34,086 nt of DNA, taken from 73-13 sp035556395. Its GTDB lineage: Bacteria > Actinomycetota > Actinomycetes > Actinomycetales > Microbacteriaceae. The stretch covers positions 1 to 34,086 of the forward strand of contig DATMFB010000086.1 in the NCBI GenBank assembly GCA_035556395.1, in the 5' to 3' direction. The notes below the pieces were generated by a model that made no database searches, was not told the origin of the DNA, and worked only from the letters and a program-made list of their open reading frames with translations. Made by a program: the position numbers and the translations under genes. Within the stretch, counting starts at the first letter, position 1. Each line of letters starts with the position of its first letter. Positions 16,673 to 24,371 of this stretch are shown here, piece by piece.

Positions 16673-16711
16673 AAAAAGCACGGCCCCGGCGACTTCACGG
16701 GAGCCGTGCTT
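16673..16711 (-). terminator. Rho-independent terminator of the small amphipathic gene
   Basis: Read on the minus strand, arms 16711-16703 (aagcacggc) and 16684-16676 (gccgtgctt) form a nine-pair perfect stem, followed by TTTTTC. It begins 11 bases after the stop of the 63-residue amphipathic protein and is the clearest intrinsic terminator in the window. Confidence 0.8.
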
Positions 16712-16721
16712 CTGGACAGAC

Positions 16722-16913
16722 CTACTTGTGCTTGCTCTTCTTCGGCTTCGAGTCGTCGCTCGCCGCCCGGTGGATCGCGTCGGCCGCGGAGCCGAGCGCG
16801 TCGCTCACGACGGTCGTCACTTCGTTGACCTTCTTCTCGACCGAGTCCACGACCCTGTCGGTCACATTCTTCGTTCCTTCGGCACCACGCTTGATGCCCT
16901 CGCCTGCGGTCAT
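16722..16913 (-). CDS. Small amphipathic, lysine-rich protein
   Basis: A 63-residue protein with a repeated helical pattern (IKRGAEGTKNVTDRVVDSVEKKVNEVTTVVSDAL) and a strongly basic tail (SKPKKSKHK). It resembles small stress-associated, CsbD- or YtxH-tail-like helical proteins but carries no diagnostic motif. The ribosome site gggaagg lies about six bases before the ATG at 16913, and a strong terminator follows the stop, so it is a well-defined single-gene transcript and probably well expressed. Confidence 0.7.
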   Translation of the reverse strand: MTAGEGIKRGAEGTKNVTDRVVDSVEKKVNEVTTVVSDALGSAADAIHRAASDDSKPKKSKHK

Positions 16914-16985
16914 GTCGACCTTCCCTCTTAGGTCTCGAACGCTACGGGGCGAACATGCGATTCGCCTGCACGTCGTGAAACACGA

Positions 16986-17153
16986 TCACGACGCCCGCTT
17001 CTTGGTCACCGCGCGGCGGATGATGCCGATCAGCAGAGTGGCGACGAACAGGATGATTCCGATGATCGCGAGCCACAGGAGGCCCTTGATCGCGAAACCG
17101 ACGACCGCGAGGATCGCCCAGATCACCAGGAACACGATCACGAGTATCAGCAT
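16986..17153 (-). CDS. Small hydrophobic membrane protein
   Basis: A 55-residue protein made of two back-to-back hydrophobic helices (MLILVIVFLVIWAILAVVGFAI; LLWLAIIGIILFVATLLIGII) with a basic RRAVTKKRAS tail, so the C-terminus probably lies inside the cell. Start ATG at 17153 is chosen because the extra upstream residues in this frame are arginine-rich and unlike the rest. No ribosome site is obvious, so translation may be leaderless or initiate weakly. Divergent from the CinA-family gene. Confidence 0.65.
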   Translation of the reverse strand: MLILVIVFLVIWAILAVVGFAIKGLLWLAIIGIILFVATLLIGIIRRAVTKKRAS

Positions 17154-17242
17154 GCGGGCAACCGTACGCGCCGTTCGAGCCAAGCACCATCGCCGGCCGT
17201 ACGATCCCATCAACCCAACACCCCACTGAGGATCAACGCGGC

Positions 17243-17725
17243 ATGACCGACACCACCACCGAGGCGGCGAGCCTGGCCGAGACGATCGCCCGGATCGCCA
17301 AGGACACCGAGCGCACGATCGCGGTCGCCGAATCCCTGACCGGCGGCGCGCTCAGCAGCACGCTCGCGAGCGCGCCGGACGCAGCCGACTGGTATGCAGG
17401 CGGCGTGATCGCCTACCGCAAGGCGACGAAACAGCGCCTCCTGGGTGTCGATGAAGGTCCCGTCGTCACGGCGGACTGCGCGATCCAGATGGCCCGCGGG
17501 GTCCGAGAACTGCTCGCCGTCGACCTCAGCGTCGCGCTCACCGGCGTCGGCGGTCCCGGCCAGGAGGAGGGCCAGCCCCCCGGCACGGTCTTCATCGCTG
17601 TCGGCTCCCAGCTCGGAGAGCAGGTCCATCGGCACCGCTTCGAGGGCACCCCCGAGACCGTCGTCACCCAGACGGTCGAGCAGGCCCTTCGCCACCTCCG
17701 CGACGAGCTCCTGCGCGAGCGCTGA
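17243..17725 (+). CDS. CinA-family nicotinamide-nucleotide amidohydrolase (PncC-like)
   Basis: A 160-residue stand-alone CinA C-terminal domain. The reference activity is deamidation of nicotinamide mononucleotide to nicotinate mononucleotide in pyridine nucleotide recycling. Motifs: VAESLTGGALSS (catalytic-type serine; the usual form is AESCTGG, here the cysteine is leucine), GGVIAYRKATKQRLLGV with the conserved lysine, and ALTGVGGPG followed by PPGTVFIAV. Length and domain limits are typical. The ATG at 17243 is preceded by gagg about 11 bases upstream. Confidence 0.9.
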   Translation: MTDTTTEAASLAETIARIAKDTERTIAVAESLTGGALSSTLASAPDAADWYAGGVIAYRKATKQRLLGVDEGPVVTADCAIQMARGVRELLAVDLSVALTGVGGPGQEEGQPPGTVFIAVGSQLGEQVHRHRFEGTPETVVTQTVEQALRHLRDELLRER

Positions 17726-17759
17726 CGACGCTCGCTTCGGTCGACTCGGGCAGCGGCTC

Positions 17760-18107
17760 TCAGCCGAGCAGGCGGGCCTTCGCCGCCGCGAATTCGGCAT
17801 CGTCGAGCAGACCCGCGTCCTTGAGCGCCGCGAGCTTCTGCAGCTCGGCGACGATGTCGACGGCGGGAGCAGCGGCCGGAGCCGCCGGCGCGGCTGCGGA
17901 CTGCGCCGCGACGGCCGCGGCCGCGGCCGCATCGATCTGCGCCTGCTGCTGGGCCGCGGCGTACTGCTGCTGATCGGCCTGCGCCTGCGCCTTGCGATGC
18001 TGACTCCCCGCGACTCCGCCGACGACGGCGGACGCCGTCGCGGACACGACGGCCGTGCGTGCAGCGAGACCGATGAGGCCTGGACGGCCGGCTCGACGGA
18101 TGGGCAT
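17760..18107 (-). CDS. SHOCT domain-containing protein
   Basis: A 115-residue protein. Residues 10-33 form a hydrophobic glycine/alanine-rich stretch (GLIGLAARTAVVSATASAVVGG), then a Q- and A-rich low-complexity linker (about 38-85). A C-terminal SHOCT motif follows (IVAELQKLAALKDAGLLDDAEFAAAKARLLG), a short helical pair thought to mediate oligomerisation. The ribosome site gaggagg lies about seven bases before the ATG at 18107. It follows the DUF6325 gene by 11 bases, an association common in actinobacteria, suggesting a functional pair of unknown role. Confidence 0.85.
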   Translation of the reverse strand: MPIRRAGRPGLIGLAARTAVVSATASAVVGGVAGSQHRKAQAQADQQQYAAAQQQAQIDAAAAAAVAAQSAAAPAAPAAAPAVDIVAELQKLAALKDAGLLDDAEFAAAKARLLG

Positions 18108-18118
18108 GGGGATCCTCC

Positions 18119-18544
18119 TCAGGACTCGTCGGCGAGGGCGTCGACGAGGGCGTTCACGACGGGCGCGGGGATGCGCTCGACGCTCAGGACTTCGGCACCG
18201 GATGCGGCGACCTGCTCGGCGAGGCGCTTGGCCCAGAGGAGCTCGAGGGCGATGACGACCGCCGACGCCCCCGGCTCCAGCAGCTCGGCGAGGTCGTCCG
18301 CGTCATCGGCGCCGGTGAGTCCCGGCGCGTGCAGCTCGATGCCCTCGAAGCCGAACTCGTCGGCCTCCACCTCGAGCACCGAGAGGCTCCCGTCCTCGCC
18401 GCGCGTGACGATCACGAGGTCGAGCAGGCGCACGGTGCCGGCCTCGATGAGCTCGACGAGCGCATCGACGACACCAGGAGCAGGGCGATCGCCCTCGAGC
18501 GCGACCAGATACAGCTCCACGGGTCCGAACTTGAATGAAACCAT
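18119..18544 (-). CDS. DUF6325 family protein
   Basis: A 141-residue soluble alpha/beta protein starting MVSFKFGPVELYLVALEGDRP, with ALVELIEAGTVRLLDLVIVTRGEDGSLSVLEVEADEF and a C-terminal region typical of the DUF6325 (DUF1269-like) group. Function unknown. The ATG at 18544 is preferred; 25 further in-frame residues upstream are arginine- and histidine-rich and unlike the family. It precedes the SHOCT gene in an apparent two-gene operon and is divergent from the L-2-hydroxyglutarate oxidase gene. Confidence 0.8.
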   Translation of the reverse strand: MVSFKFGPVELYLVALEGDRPAPGVVDALVELIEAGTVRLLDLVIVTRGEDGSLSVLEVEADEFGFEGIELHAPGLTGADDADDLAELLEPGASAVVIALELLWAKRLAEQVAASGAEVLSVERIPAPVVNALVDALADES

Positions 18545-18699
18545 CTTCGGATTCCTTCGGTAGGGCCTCGACGCGAGGTGCTCGACGCTCGGCTCATCAT
18601 AGTGACGAAGACTCCTCATGCCGACGGGTCGAATCCGTCGCCGAGGCTGACGCGATACCTTCGAGATGCGATGGCGGTCGCAACGATCAGGACCCGGAG

Positions 18700-19908
18700 A
18701 TGACGAGCAGGCAGAGCGAGCGAATCGCGATCATCGGGGGCGGGATCCTCGGCATCGCCCTCGCGCGCGAGCTCACGCTCCGCGGTCTCGCCGATGTCAC
18801 CGTCTTCGAGAAGGAGCACCGGCTCGCCGCGCATCAGACGGGACACAACTCCGGCGTCGTCCACGCCGGCCTCTACTACAAGCCCGGCTCCCTCAAGGCG
18901 CAGCTGTGCGCCATCGGGCGGACGAGGATACGTGACTTCTGCCGAGAACGCGACCTGCCCTACCGCGAGGTCGGCAAGCTCGTCGTCGCGGTCGACGAGT
19001 CGGAGCTCGAGCCGCTCGCCGAGATCGAGCGACGTTCGATCGAGAACGCGGTCCCCGGCCTCGCGCGCATCGACGACGTCGGCCAGCTGCGCGAGATCGA
19101 GCCGCACGTCGCCGGCATCGCCGCCGTCCACTCACCGCATACGGCCGTCGTCGACTACACGGCTATCACCGAGGCGATGGCCCAGGACGTACGCGCGGCG
19201 GGCGGTCGCGTGCTGCTCGGCCACGAAGTCACCGGTCTCGTCGAGGAGCAGGGGAGGGTGCGCGTCGTGTCGCCCGACCTCGAGGAGGAGTTCGACCGCG
19301 TGATCGCCTGCGCCGGTCTGCAGTCGGACCTCGTGGCTGCCCTCGTCGGGGCGGATCCCAACCCCAAGATCCTCCCGTTCCGAGGCGAGTACTGGAAGCT
19401 CGCCCCTGAGGCGAACGACCTCTGCCGCGGCATGATCTACCCCGTCCCCGACCCGAGATTCCCCTTCCTCGGCGTCCACTTCACCCGGAGCGTCTATGAC
19501 GATGTGCACCTCGGACCCAGCGCCGTGCCGGCCCTCGCGCGCGAGGGATATGACTGGCGGACGTTCTCGCTCAAGGACACCTGGGCGTCGCTCACCTGGC
19601 CCGGAGCCTGGCCGCTCTTGCGCAAGCATTGGTACATGGGCATCGACGAGGTGAGCGCCTCGCTCATCAAGCGACGGTACTTCGAGAAGGCGCGAAGGTT
19701 CGTCCCCGAGCTGTCGATGAAGGACATGGTCGCGAAGTCCGCGGCCGGGGTCCGCGCCCAGGCGTGGGGCCGGGACGGCTCGCTGCTCGACGACTTCGCC
19801 GTCGACCAGATCGGCCGGGTAACCGTGCTGCGCAACGCCCCATCGCCCGCCGCGACGTCCTCGATCGCGATCGCCGACTACTTGATCGAGCACTACCTCG
19901 CCCGCTGA
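18700..19908 (+). CDS. lhgO: L-2-hydroxyglutarate oxidase
   Basis: A 402-residue FAD-dependent oxidase of the DAO superfamily, predicted to oxidise L-2-hydroxyglutarate to 2-oxoglutarate, a metabolite-repair reaction. The FAD motif IIGGGILG lies at residues 11-18. The family hallmark TGHNSGVVHAGLYYKPGSLKA follows at about 47-67, then KLVVAVDE, IACAGLQSD, PFRGEYWKL and YPVPDPRFPFLGVHFTR, with C-terminal GVRAQAWGRDGSLLDDF and NAPSPAATSS. All are conserved in LhgO proteins. The ATG at 18700 follows cggag; longer upstream reading has no family similarity. Followed by a REP-like cgaagcgagcg fragment. Confidence 0.93.
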   Translation: MTSRQSERIAIIGGGILGIALARELTLRGLADVTVFEKEHRLAAHQTGHNSGVVHAGLYYKPGSLKAQLCAIGRTRIRDFCRERDLPYREVGKLVVAVDESELEPLAEIERRSIENAVPGLARIDDVGQLREIEPHVAGIAAVHSPHTAVVDYTAITEAMAQDVRAAGGRVLLGHEVTGLVEEQGRVRVVSPDLEEEFDRVIACAGLQSDLVAALVGADPNPKILPFRGEYWKLAPEANDLCRGMIYPVPDPRFPFLGVHFTRSVYDDVHLGPSAVPALAREGYDWRTFSLKDTWASLTWPGAWPLLRKHWYMGIDEVSASLIKRRYFEKARRFVPELSMKDMVAKSAAGVRAQAWGRDGSLLDDFAVDQIGRVTVLRNAPSPAATSSIAIADYLIEHYLAR

Positions 19909-19936
19909 ACGAAGCGAGCGAGGGCCGGGCGCCGCC

Positions 19937-20137
19937 TCAGAACGGGTGCGGAGCGGACGGGAAGAACTCCTCGGGGCTCAGGCCCTCCTGGAGGAGCACC
20001 TCGCGAGCCTCGTCATCGAAGGCGTCGCCGCCGTAGTGGTCGCCCGAGTCGTGCCGCCGCCACCTGAAGTGGACACCCCGCTCGCGCGGCTCCACATGAA
20101 CGAGCTCGTCGTCCGGGTGCTCTCGCCTGACCGCCAT
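19937..20137 (-). CDS. Small conserved-type hypothetical protein
   Basis: A 66-residue acidic/histidine-rich protein (MAVRREHPDDELVHVEPRER, then VHFRWRRHDSGDHYGGDAFDDEAREVLLQEGLSPEEFF). No known motif. Its composition and start just inside a divergent promoter region suggest a real gene. It has the look of the many short actinobacterial proteins without assigned function. Divergent from the small AraC regulator, with 63 bases between the starts. Confidence 0.6.
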   Translation of the reverse strand: MAVRREHPDDELVHVEPRERGVHFRWRRHDSGDHYGGDAFDDEAREVLLQEGLSPEEFFPSAPHPF

Positions 20138-20200
20138 CGCGCCTCCTCCTCGATGTGGGCGAGCGTACTCGTCCGGCGGTCGGCGACATAGGCTGTCGCC

Positions 20201-20641
20201 GTGTCTCCCGACGAACTCGCAGCGCTCGCGCGGCTGCGACAGGCGCGCGACCGGATGGACCGCGACTACGCCGAGCCGCTCGACGTCGCGACGCTCGCTC
20301 GGGACGCGTTCATGTCGACCGCGCACTTCTCGCGGAGGTTCCGCGCGGCCTACGGCGAGACCCCATACGCGTACCTGATGACGCGGCGGATCGAGCGCGC
20401 CAAGGCGATGCTCCGGGAGGGCTCCCGCACCGTGACCGAGGTCTGCATGGCTGTCGGCTGCGCCTCGCTCGGATCGTTCTCGGCGCGGTTCACCGAGGTC
20501 GTCGGCGTCACGCCGACCGACTATCGCGCGCAGGACCACCTCGCGTTCGAGCACGTGCCGTCCTGCGTCGCGCGGCACCTCACCCGACCGGTGCGCCGAC
20601 CGAGCAGGATCGGAGAAGCGCGCGGCGCGCTCGCTTCGTAG
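20201..20641 (+). CDS. AraC-family transcriptional regulator (DNA-binding domain only)
   Basis: A 146-residue protein that is essentially the AraC double helix-turn-helix: LDVATLARDAFMSTAHFSRRFRAAYGETPYAYLMTRRIERAKAMLREGSRTVTEVCMAVGCASLGSFSARFTEVVGVTPTDYR, with the conserved second-HTH GCASLGSFSARF followed by GVTP. There is no N-terminal sensor domain. The GTG at 20201 is used. The VOC gene starts ten bases after its stop, so both are probably one transcript; the pairing of a short AraC regulator with a VOC protein is frequent in actinobacteria. Confidence 0.9.
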   Translation: MSPDELAALARLRQARDRMDRDYAEPLDVATLARDAFMSTAHFSRRFRAAYGETPYAYLMTRRIERAKAMLREGSRTVTEVCMAVGCASLGSFSARFTEVVGVTPTDYRAQDHLAFEHVPSCVARHLTRPVRRPSRIGEARGALAS

Positions 20642-20651
20642 CCTGGTCGGC

Positions 20652-21065
20652 ATGAACCTCGCACTCTCCCGCGCATTCGTCCAGATCAACGACCCCGACG
20701 AGGCGATCGCGTTCTATCGCGACGCGCTCGGGCTCGAGGTCCTGGGTGACGTCGCGAAGGACGCGTTCCGCTGGATCACGGTCGGTGCCGTCGGCCAGCC
20801 CGGCGTCGAGATCGTCCTCACGAACTACCTCGCCGGCAATCCGGCCGACGCCGACGCCATCGCGGCGCTCATCGCCAAAGGCGCGCTCACCGCGGTGCAC
20901 TTCCGCTCCGACGATGTCGATGCGACCTTCGAGCGGCTGCGGGAGGCGGGCGCCGAGATCGTCCACGAGCCGACCGACGAGTCGTGGGGACCGCGCGGAG
21001 GCGTCGTCCGCGACCCCTCCGGCAACCTCATCCGGATCGATCAGCCGCCGGCAGCCGGGAGCTGA
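20652..21065 (+). CDS. VOC (glyoxalase/bleomycin resistance-like) family protein
   Basis: A 137-residue two-module VOC fold protein (FVQINDPDEAIAFYRDALGLEVLGDV ... AVHFRSDDVDATFERLREAGAEIVHEP ... GVVRDPSGNLIRIDQP). Such proteins bind metals or small hydrophobic molecules and include dioxygenases, glyoxalases and resistance proteins; the ligand here cannot be told. The terminal DPSGNLIRI is the classic last strand. The gene follows the AraC regulator by ten bases. Confidence 0.9.
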   Translation: MNLALSRAFVQINDPDEAIAFYRDALGLEVLGDVAKDAFRWITVGAVGQPGVEIVLTNYLAGNPADADAIAALIAKGALTAVHFRSDDVDATFERLREAGAEIVHEPTDESWGPRGGVVRDPSGNLIRIDQPPAAGS

Positions 21066-21151
21066 GCCGACGCCTGTGAGTGCACCGGGATCGGCTGGCC
21101 GTTTCCTGGAAGATCCCCGGATACCGGCTCGGCTCGGCCAGACTGCCAGGC

Positions 21152-21541
21152 ATGAAGACCATGCAGACTCTTGCCGCTGTCGGCGTCGGCGCGCTCGCGC
21201 TCACCTTCTCGCTCGCCGGCTGCGCCCCCGCCACGCCCTCCGGCCCCGGCGGCGACGCATCGAGCGCCGTCGGCACCTGGGGGTCCGACGCGCAGGGCGA
21301 GCCGAACCTCAGCCTCACCGAGGACGGCAAGCTGAGCGGGACCGACGGCTGCAACCGCCTGACCGGCTCCTGGACGCAGGACGGCGCGACGGTCGACTTC
21401 GGCCAGGTCGCCTCGACCATGATGTTCTGCGAGGGCGTCGACACCTGGCTCATCGACCTCTCGACCGGGACCGTCGAGGGCTCGACGCTGCACATCCTCG
21501 ACGCGGACGGCGTCGAGATCGGCACCCTCTCCCGCGGCTGA
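21152..21541 (+). CDS. META/HslJ-domain lipoprotein
   Basis: A 129-residue secreted lipoprotein. Residues 1-24 are a signal peptide ending in the lipobox SLAGC, so the cysteine is expected to be lipidated and the protein anchored outside the membrane. The mature part has the META-domain pattern: VGTWGSDAQGEPNLSLTEDGKLSGTDGCNRLTGSWTQDGATVDFGQVASTMMFCEG, with two cysteines that may pair. The ATG at 21152 is chosen because 24 further upstream residues do not look like a signal sequence. The cellular role of the family is unclear; some members bind or relate to heat stress. Confidence 0.88.
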   Translation: MKTMQTLAAVGVGALALTFSLAGCAPATPSGPGGDASSAVGTWGSDAQGEPNLSLTEDGKLSGTDGCNRLTGSWTQDGATVDFGQVASTMMFCEGVDTWLIDLSTGTVEGSTLHILDADGVEIGTLSRG

Positions 21542-21584
21542 AGCGGCTGAGTCGGCTGAGCGCGCGAGCGCTTCCGAACCGGGC

Positions 21585-22544
21585 CTAACCGCGCATCGCG
21601 ACGCCGATGCGCCAGTAGCCCATGAACGCGACCTGGGCGCGATCGATCCCGAGGTCCTTGACGAGGTGGCGCCGTAGCGTCGTGACGACGCCGCTCTCGC
21701 CGGCGATCCAGTAATAGCGGTCGGCATGCGCCTGCCCTGACGCGACGAGCTCCTCCCCGAGTCCGGAGTAGACCGGCGTCTCCCAGACCAGGTCCTCGGT
21801 CTCGACATCGCGGATCTCGACGGCTGTCGCGGCGCCGAGGTGCTCGAGCACGGCGGGGATGAGCGCCTCGCCGGGCCGGCGACCATCGCGCGCGAGCCAG
21901 TGGATCGCGACCCCCGCGGGCGCGGCGATCGCCAGTGCGTCGGCCTCCTCCGGCACCTCGATGAACGCGATGCCCCGCAGGTCCGGATCCGCATCCTCGA
22001 GGATCCGGGCGATCGCCGGCGCCGCGGTCTCGTCCCCCGCGAGCAGCACCGAGGGCGCATCGCCCGGCGCATACTCGATCCCGCCCCCGCCGACGCGACC
22101 GCGGCGCGGGCCGAGGATGAGCAGCTCGTCGCCGGGCTTCGCGCCGGACGCCCACCACGACGCCGGCCCCGTGAGGCCGGGCGCGAGGTGCAGGACGAAG
22201 TCGACGACGAGCCGCGTGCCGGACTCCTCGACGAGCAGCTCCCGGATCGAATAGGTGCGGATGGAGCCACGCTCGGCCTCCGGCAGCGTGAGCCAGAAGT
22301 CCCACCACCCGGCCCCCGCCGCGGCGAGGTCGGGCAGCTCGCCTCCGGCCGGGGGGAAGATGAGCTTGATGCGCTGGTCGAAGACGGCGCCGGGCGTCCC
22401 GAACTCGTCGAGCTCCCGTCCGCCGAAGGTGACGCGCACGAAGCTCGGCGACACCCGTTCGACCTCTTCGACGATGGCGCGGACGAATGCGAAGGGCCGC
22501 GCCTCGCGTTCTGCCTCCTGTGCGGCGATGTGCTCAGCGGACAT
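21585..22544 (-). CDS. Siderophore-interacting protein (FAD-dependent ferric-siderophore reductase)
   Basis: A 319-residue flavoprotein of the SIP family (ViuB/YqjH-like), predicted to reduce ferric siderophores in the cytoplasm to release iron. N-terminal FAD-binding barrel: FVRVTFGGRELDEF and RTYSIREL (flavin motif R-x-Y-S at 96-99), then an NAD(P)-type domain with VLLAGDETAAPAIARILE and the C-terminal YYWIAGESGVVTTLRRHL. The ATG at 22544 has a strong gggagg site about five bases upstream; it overlaps the end of the ABC ATPase gene by 11 bases. It completes the uptake operon: import, then reduction. Confidence 0.94.
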   Translation of the reverse strand: MSAEHIAAQEAEREARPFAFVRAIVEEVERVSPSFVRVTFGGRELDEFGTPGAVFDQRIKLIFPPAGGELPDLAAAGAGWWDFWLTLPEAERGSIRTYSIRELLVEESGTRLVVDFVLHLAPGLTGPASWWASGAKPGDELLILGPRRGRVGGGGIEYAPGDAPSVLLAGDETAAPAIARILEDADPDLRGIAFIEVPEEADALAIAAPAGVAIHWLARDGRRPGEALIPAVLEHLGAATAVEIRDVETEDLVWETPVYSGLGEELVASGQAHADRYYWIAGESGVVTTLRRHLVKDLGIDRAQVAFMGYWRIGVAMRG

Positions 22545-23334
22545 GGTGCCTCCCATTCGGCAGTACGAGCGGACTCCCGGAGACGGGATCCGCGATGACG
22601 AGGCTCTTCAGCCCGAAGACTGCCTCGACGAGCTCGGCGGTGACGATCTCGCCGGGCGCGCCCTGCGCCTGCACCCGACCGTCGCGGACGGCGACGAGCT
22701 CGTCGGCGTAGCGCGCGGCGAGGTTCAGGTCGTGGAGGACCATGACGATCGTCGTGCCGCGCGTCTGGTTCAGGTCGGTGAGGAGGTCGAGGACCTCGAC
22801 CTGGTGCGCGACGTCGAGGAACGTCGTCGGCTCATCGAGCAGCAGGATGTCGGTCTCCTGCGCGAGCGCCATCGCGATCCAGACGCGCTGGCGCTGCCCG
22901 CCCGAGAGCTCGTCGATCGCTCGATCGGCGAGATCGGTCGTAGCGGTGGCCTCGAGCGCGGTCGCAACCGCCTCGTCGTCCCGGGCGCTCCAGCGGGAGA
23001 ACATGCCCTGGTGCGGATTGCGCCCCCGCCCGACGAGGTCGGACACGGCGATGCCCTCCGGCGCGATCGGCGACTGCGGCAGCAGGCCGAGCGTGCGGGC
23101 GACCTCCTTCGACGGCTGGCGGTGCAGCGCCTTGCCGTCGAGCAGCACGTGCCCGGCCTTCGGTGCGAGGAGTCGCGCAAGCGCTCGCAGGAGCGTCGAC
23201 TTGCCGCACGCGTTCGGGCCGACGATCGCGGTGACGCGTCCCGCCGCGATCGTGAGGTCGAGTCCGTCGATGACGGTGCGATCCCCGTACGCGAGGACGA
23301 GGCCCTCGGCGTCGAGGGTGTGTCCGGTGGTCAC
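22534..23334 (-). CDS. Iron-siderophore ABC transporter ATPase
   Basis: A 266-residue ATPase of the FecE/FepC group that powers siderophore import. Walker A GPNACGKST (39-47; the alanine-cysteine variant is usual for siderophore importers), signature LSGGQ (143-147), Walker B ILLLDEP (163-169) and the H-loop VLHDLN. The GTG at 23334 overlaps the permease stop (GTGA). The C-terminus is PVSGSPLVLPNGRHHVR, as in FecE-type proteins. Confidence 0.95.
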   Translation of the reverse strand: MTTGHTLDAEGLVLAYGDRTVIDGLDLTIAAGRVTAIVGPNACGKSTLLRALARLLAPKAGHVLLDGKALHRQPSKEVARTLGLLPQSPIAPEGIAVSDLVGRGRNPHQGMFSRWSARDDEAVATALEATATTDLADRAIDELSGGQRQRVWIAMALAQETDILLLDEPTTFLDVAHQVEVLDLLTDLNQTRGTTIVMVLHDLNLAARYADELVAVRDGRVQAQGAPGEIVTAELVEAVFGLKSLVIADPVSGSPLVLPNGRHHVR

Positions 23335-24371
23335 AGGGAGCCTCCCGCGCGGTTCGTCCGGATGATGAGGTACAGCAGGTAGGGCGCACCGAGCGCGCCG
23401 GTCACGACGCCGACGGGGAATCGGGTGCCGAGGGCGTACTGCCCGGCGAGGTCGGCGACGAGCACGAGCAGCGCCCCGACGAGCGCGGCGGGCAGCAGGG
23501 GCGAGCCGTGGGGCCCGACGATCCGCGCGGCGATCGGACCGGACAGGAACGCGACGAATGCGATCGGCCCGCTCGCCGCCGTCGCGAAGGCGATCAGGAC
23601 GACCGCGGCGACGATCACGATGAGCCGGGTGCGCTCGACCCTGACCCCGAGCGCGGCGGCCGTGTCGTCGCCGAGTCGGGTCGCGCCGAGGTTGCGGCTC
23701 TGACCGAGCAGCAGCGGGCCGAGCGCGGCGAGGGCGATGAGCACCGGGACGACCTGCGTCCACGTCGTGCCGTTGAGACTGCCCGTGATCCAGCGCATTG
23801 CCTCCTGCAGATCCCACGCGCCGGCCTTCGACAGCACGTACGCGGTGACGCTCTCGAGCATCGCCGCGACGCCGATCCCGATCAGGATGAGGCGGGTGCC
23901 CGCGACGCCGCTGCGGTAGGACAGCAGATAGACGAGCAGCGCGATGCCGAGACCGGCGACGATCGCGAACGCGGAGACGCCCGCGCCGTCGAGCGACAGG
24001 ATGACGATCGCGAAGGCGGCTGCGGCGCTCGAGCCCGCACTGATCCCGATGATGTCGGGGCTCGCGAGCGGATTGCGCAGCATGGTCTGGAACGTCACGC
24101 CGCCGAGCCCGAAGCACATGCCGGCGACGACGGCGAGCGTCGCGCGCGGCAGGCGCAGCCGCCCGACGGTGAAGGACGCGCCCGGCACGTCCTCGCCGAG
24201 GATGACGCGCACGACCTCGTCGGGACCGTAGAAGGTCTGGCCGACCATGAGCGTCACGGCGAAGACGGCGACGATGAGCGCGGCGAGCGCACCGATCACG
24301 ATGCGCCGGCGCCGGGTCCTGCGCGCCCGGCCCTCGGCGACCCGCTCGATGGTCGGCATCGCGGCGATCAC
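23331..24371 (-). CDS. Iron-siderophore ABC transporter permease 2 (FecD/FepG-like)
   Basis: A 346-residue inner-membrane permease with about nine to ten hydrophobic helices. Family motifs: VGRLRLPRATLAVVAGMCFGLGGVTFQTMLRNPLASPDIIGISAGSSAAAAFAI (entry helices and coupling region) and ASGPIAFVAFLSGPIAARIVGPHG (cytoplasmic EAA-like loop). The start is a GTG at 24371 overlapping the previous stop (GTGA); ATG at 24359 is an alternative but has no ribosome site. It pairs with the preceding permease to form the transmembrane heterodimer. Confidence 0.94.
   Translation of the reverse strand: MIAAMPTIERVAEGRARRTRRRRIVIGALAALIVAVFAVTLMVGQTFYGPDEVVRVILGEDVPGASFTVGRLRLPRATLAVVAGMCFGLGGVTFQTMLRNPLASPDIIGISAGSSAAAAFAIVILSLDGAGVSAFAIVAGLGIALLVYLLSYRSGVAGTRLILIGIGVAAMLESVTAYVLSKAGAWDLQEAMRWITGSLNGTTWTQVVPVLIALAALGPLLLGQSRNLGATRLGDDTAAALGVRVERTRLIVIVAAVVLIAFATAASGPIAFVAFLSGPIAARIVGPHGSPLLPAALVGALLVLVADLAGQYALGTRFPVGVVTGALGAPYLLYLIIRTNRAGGSL

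Noticed and set aside
21541..21585. Hairpin gaagcg...cgcttc between the META lipoprotein and the siderophore-interacting gene as a terminator
   Set aside because: Arms are only about six bases with a long loop and no T-tract, so it cannot be supported.
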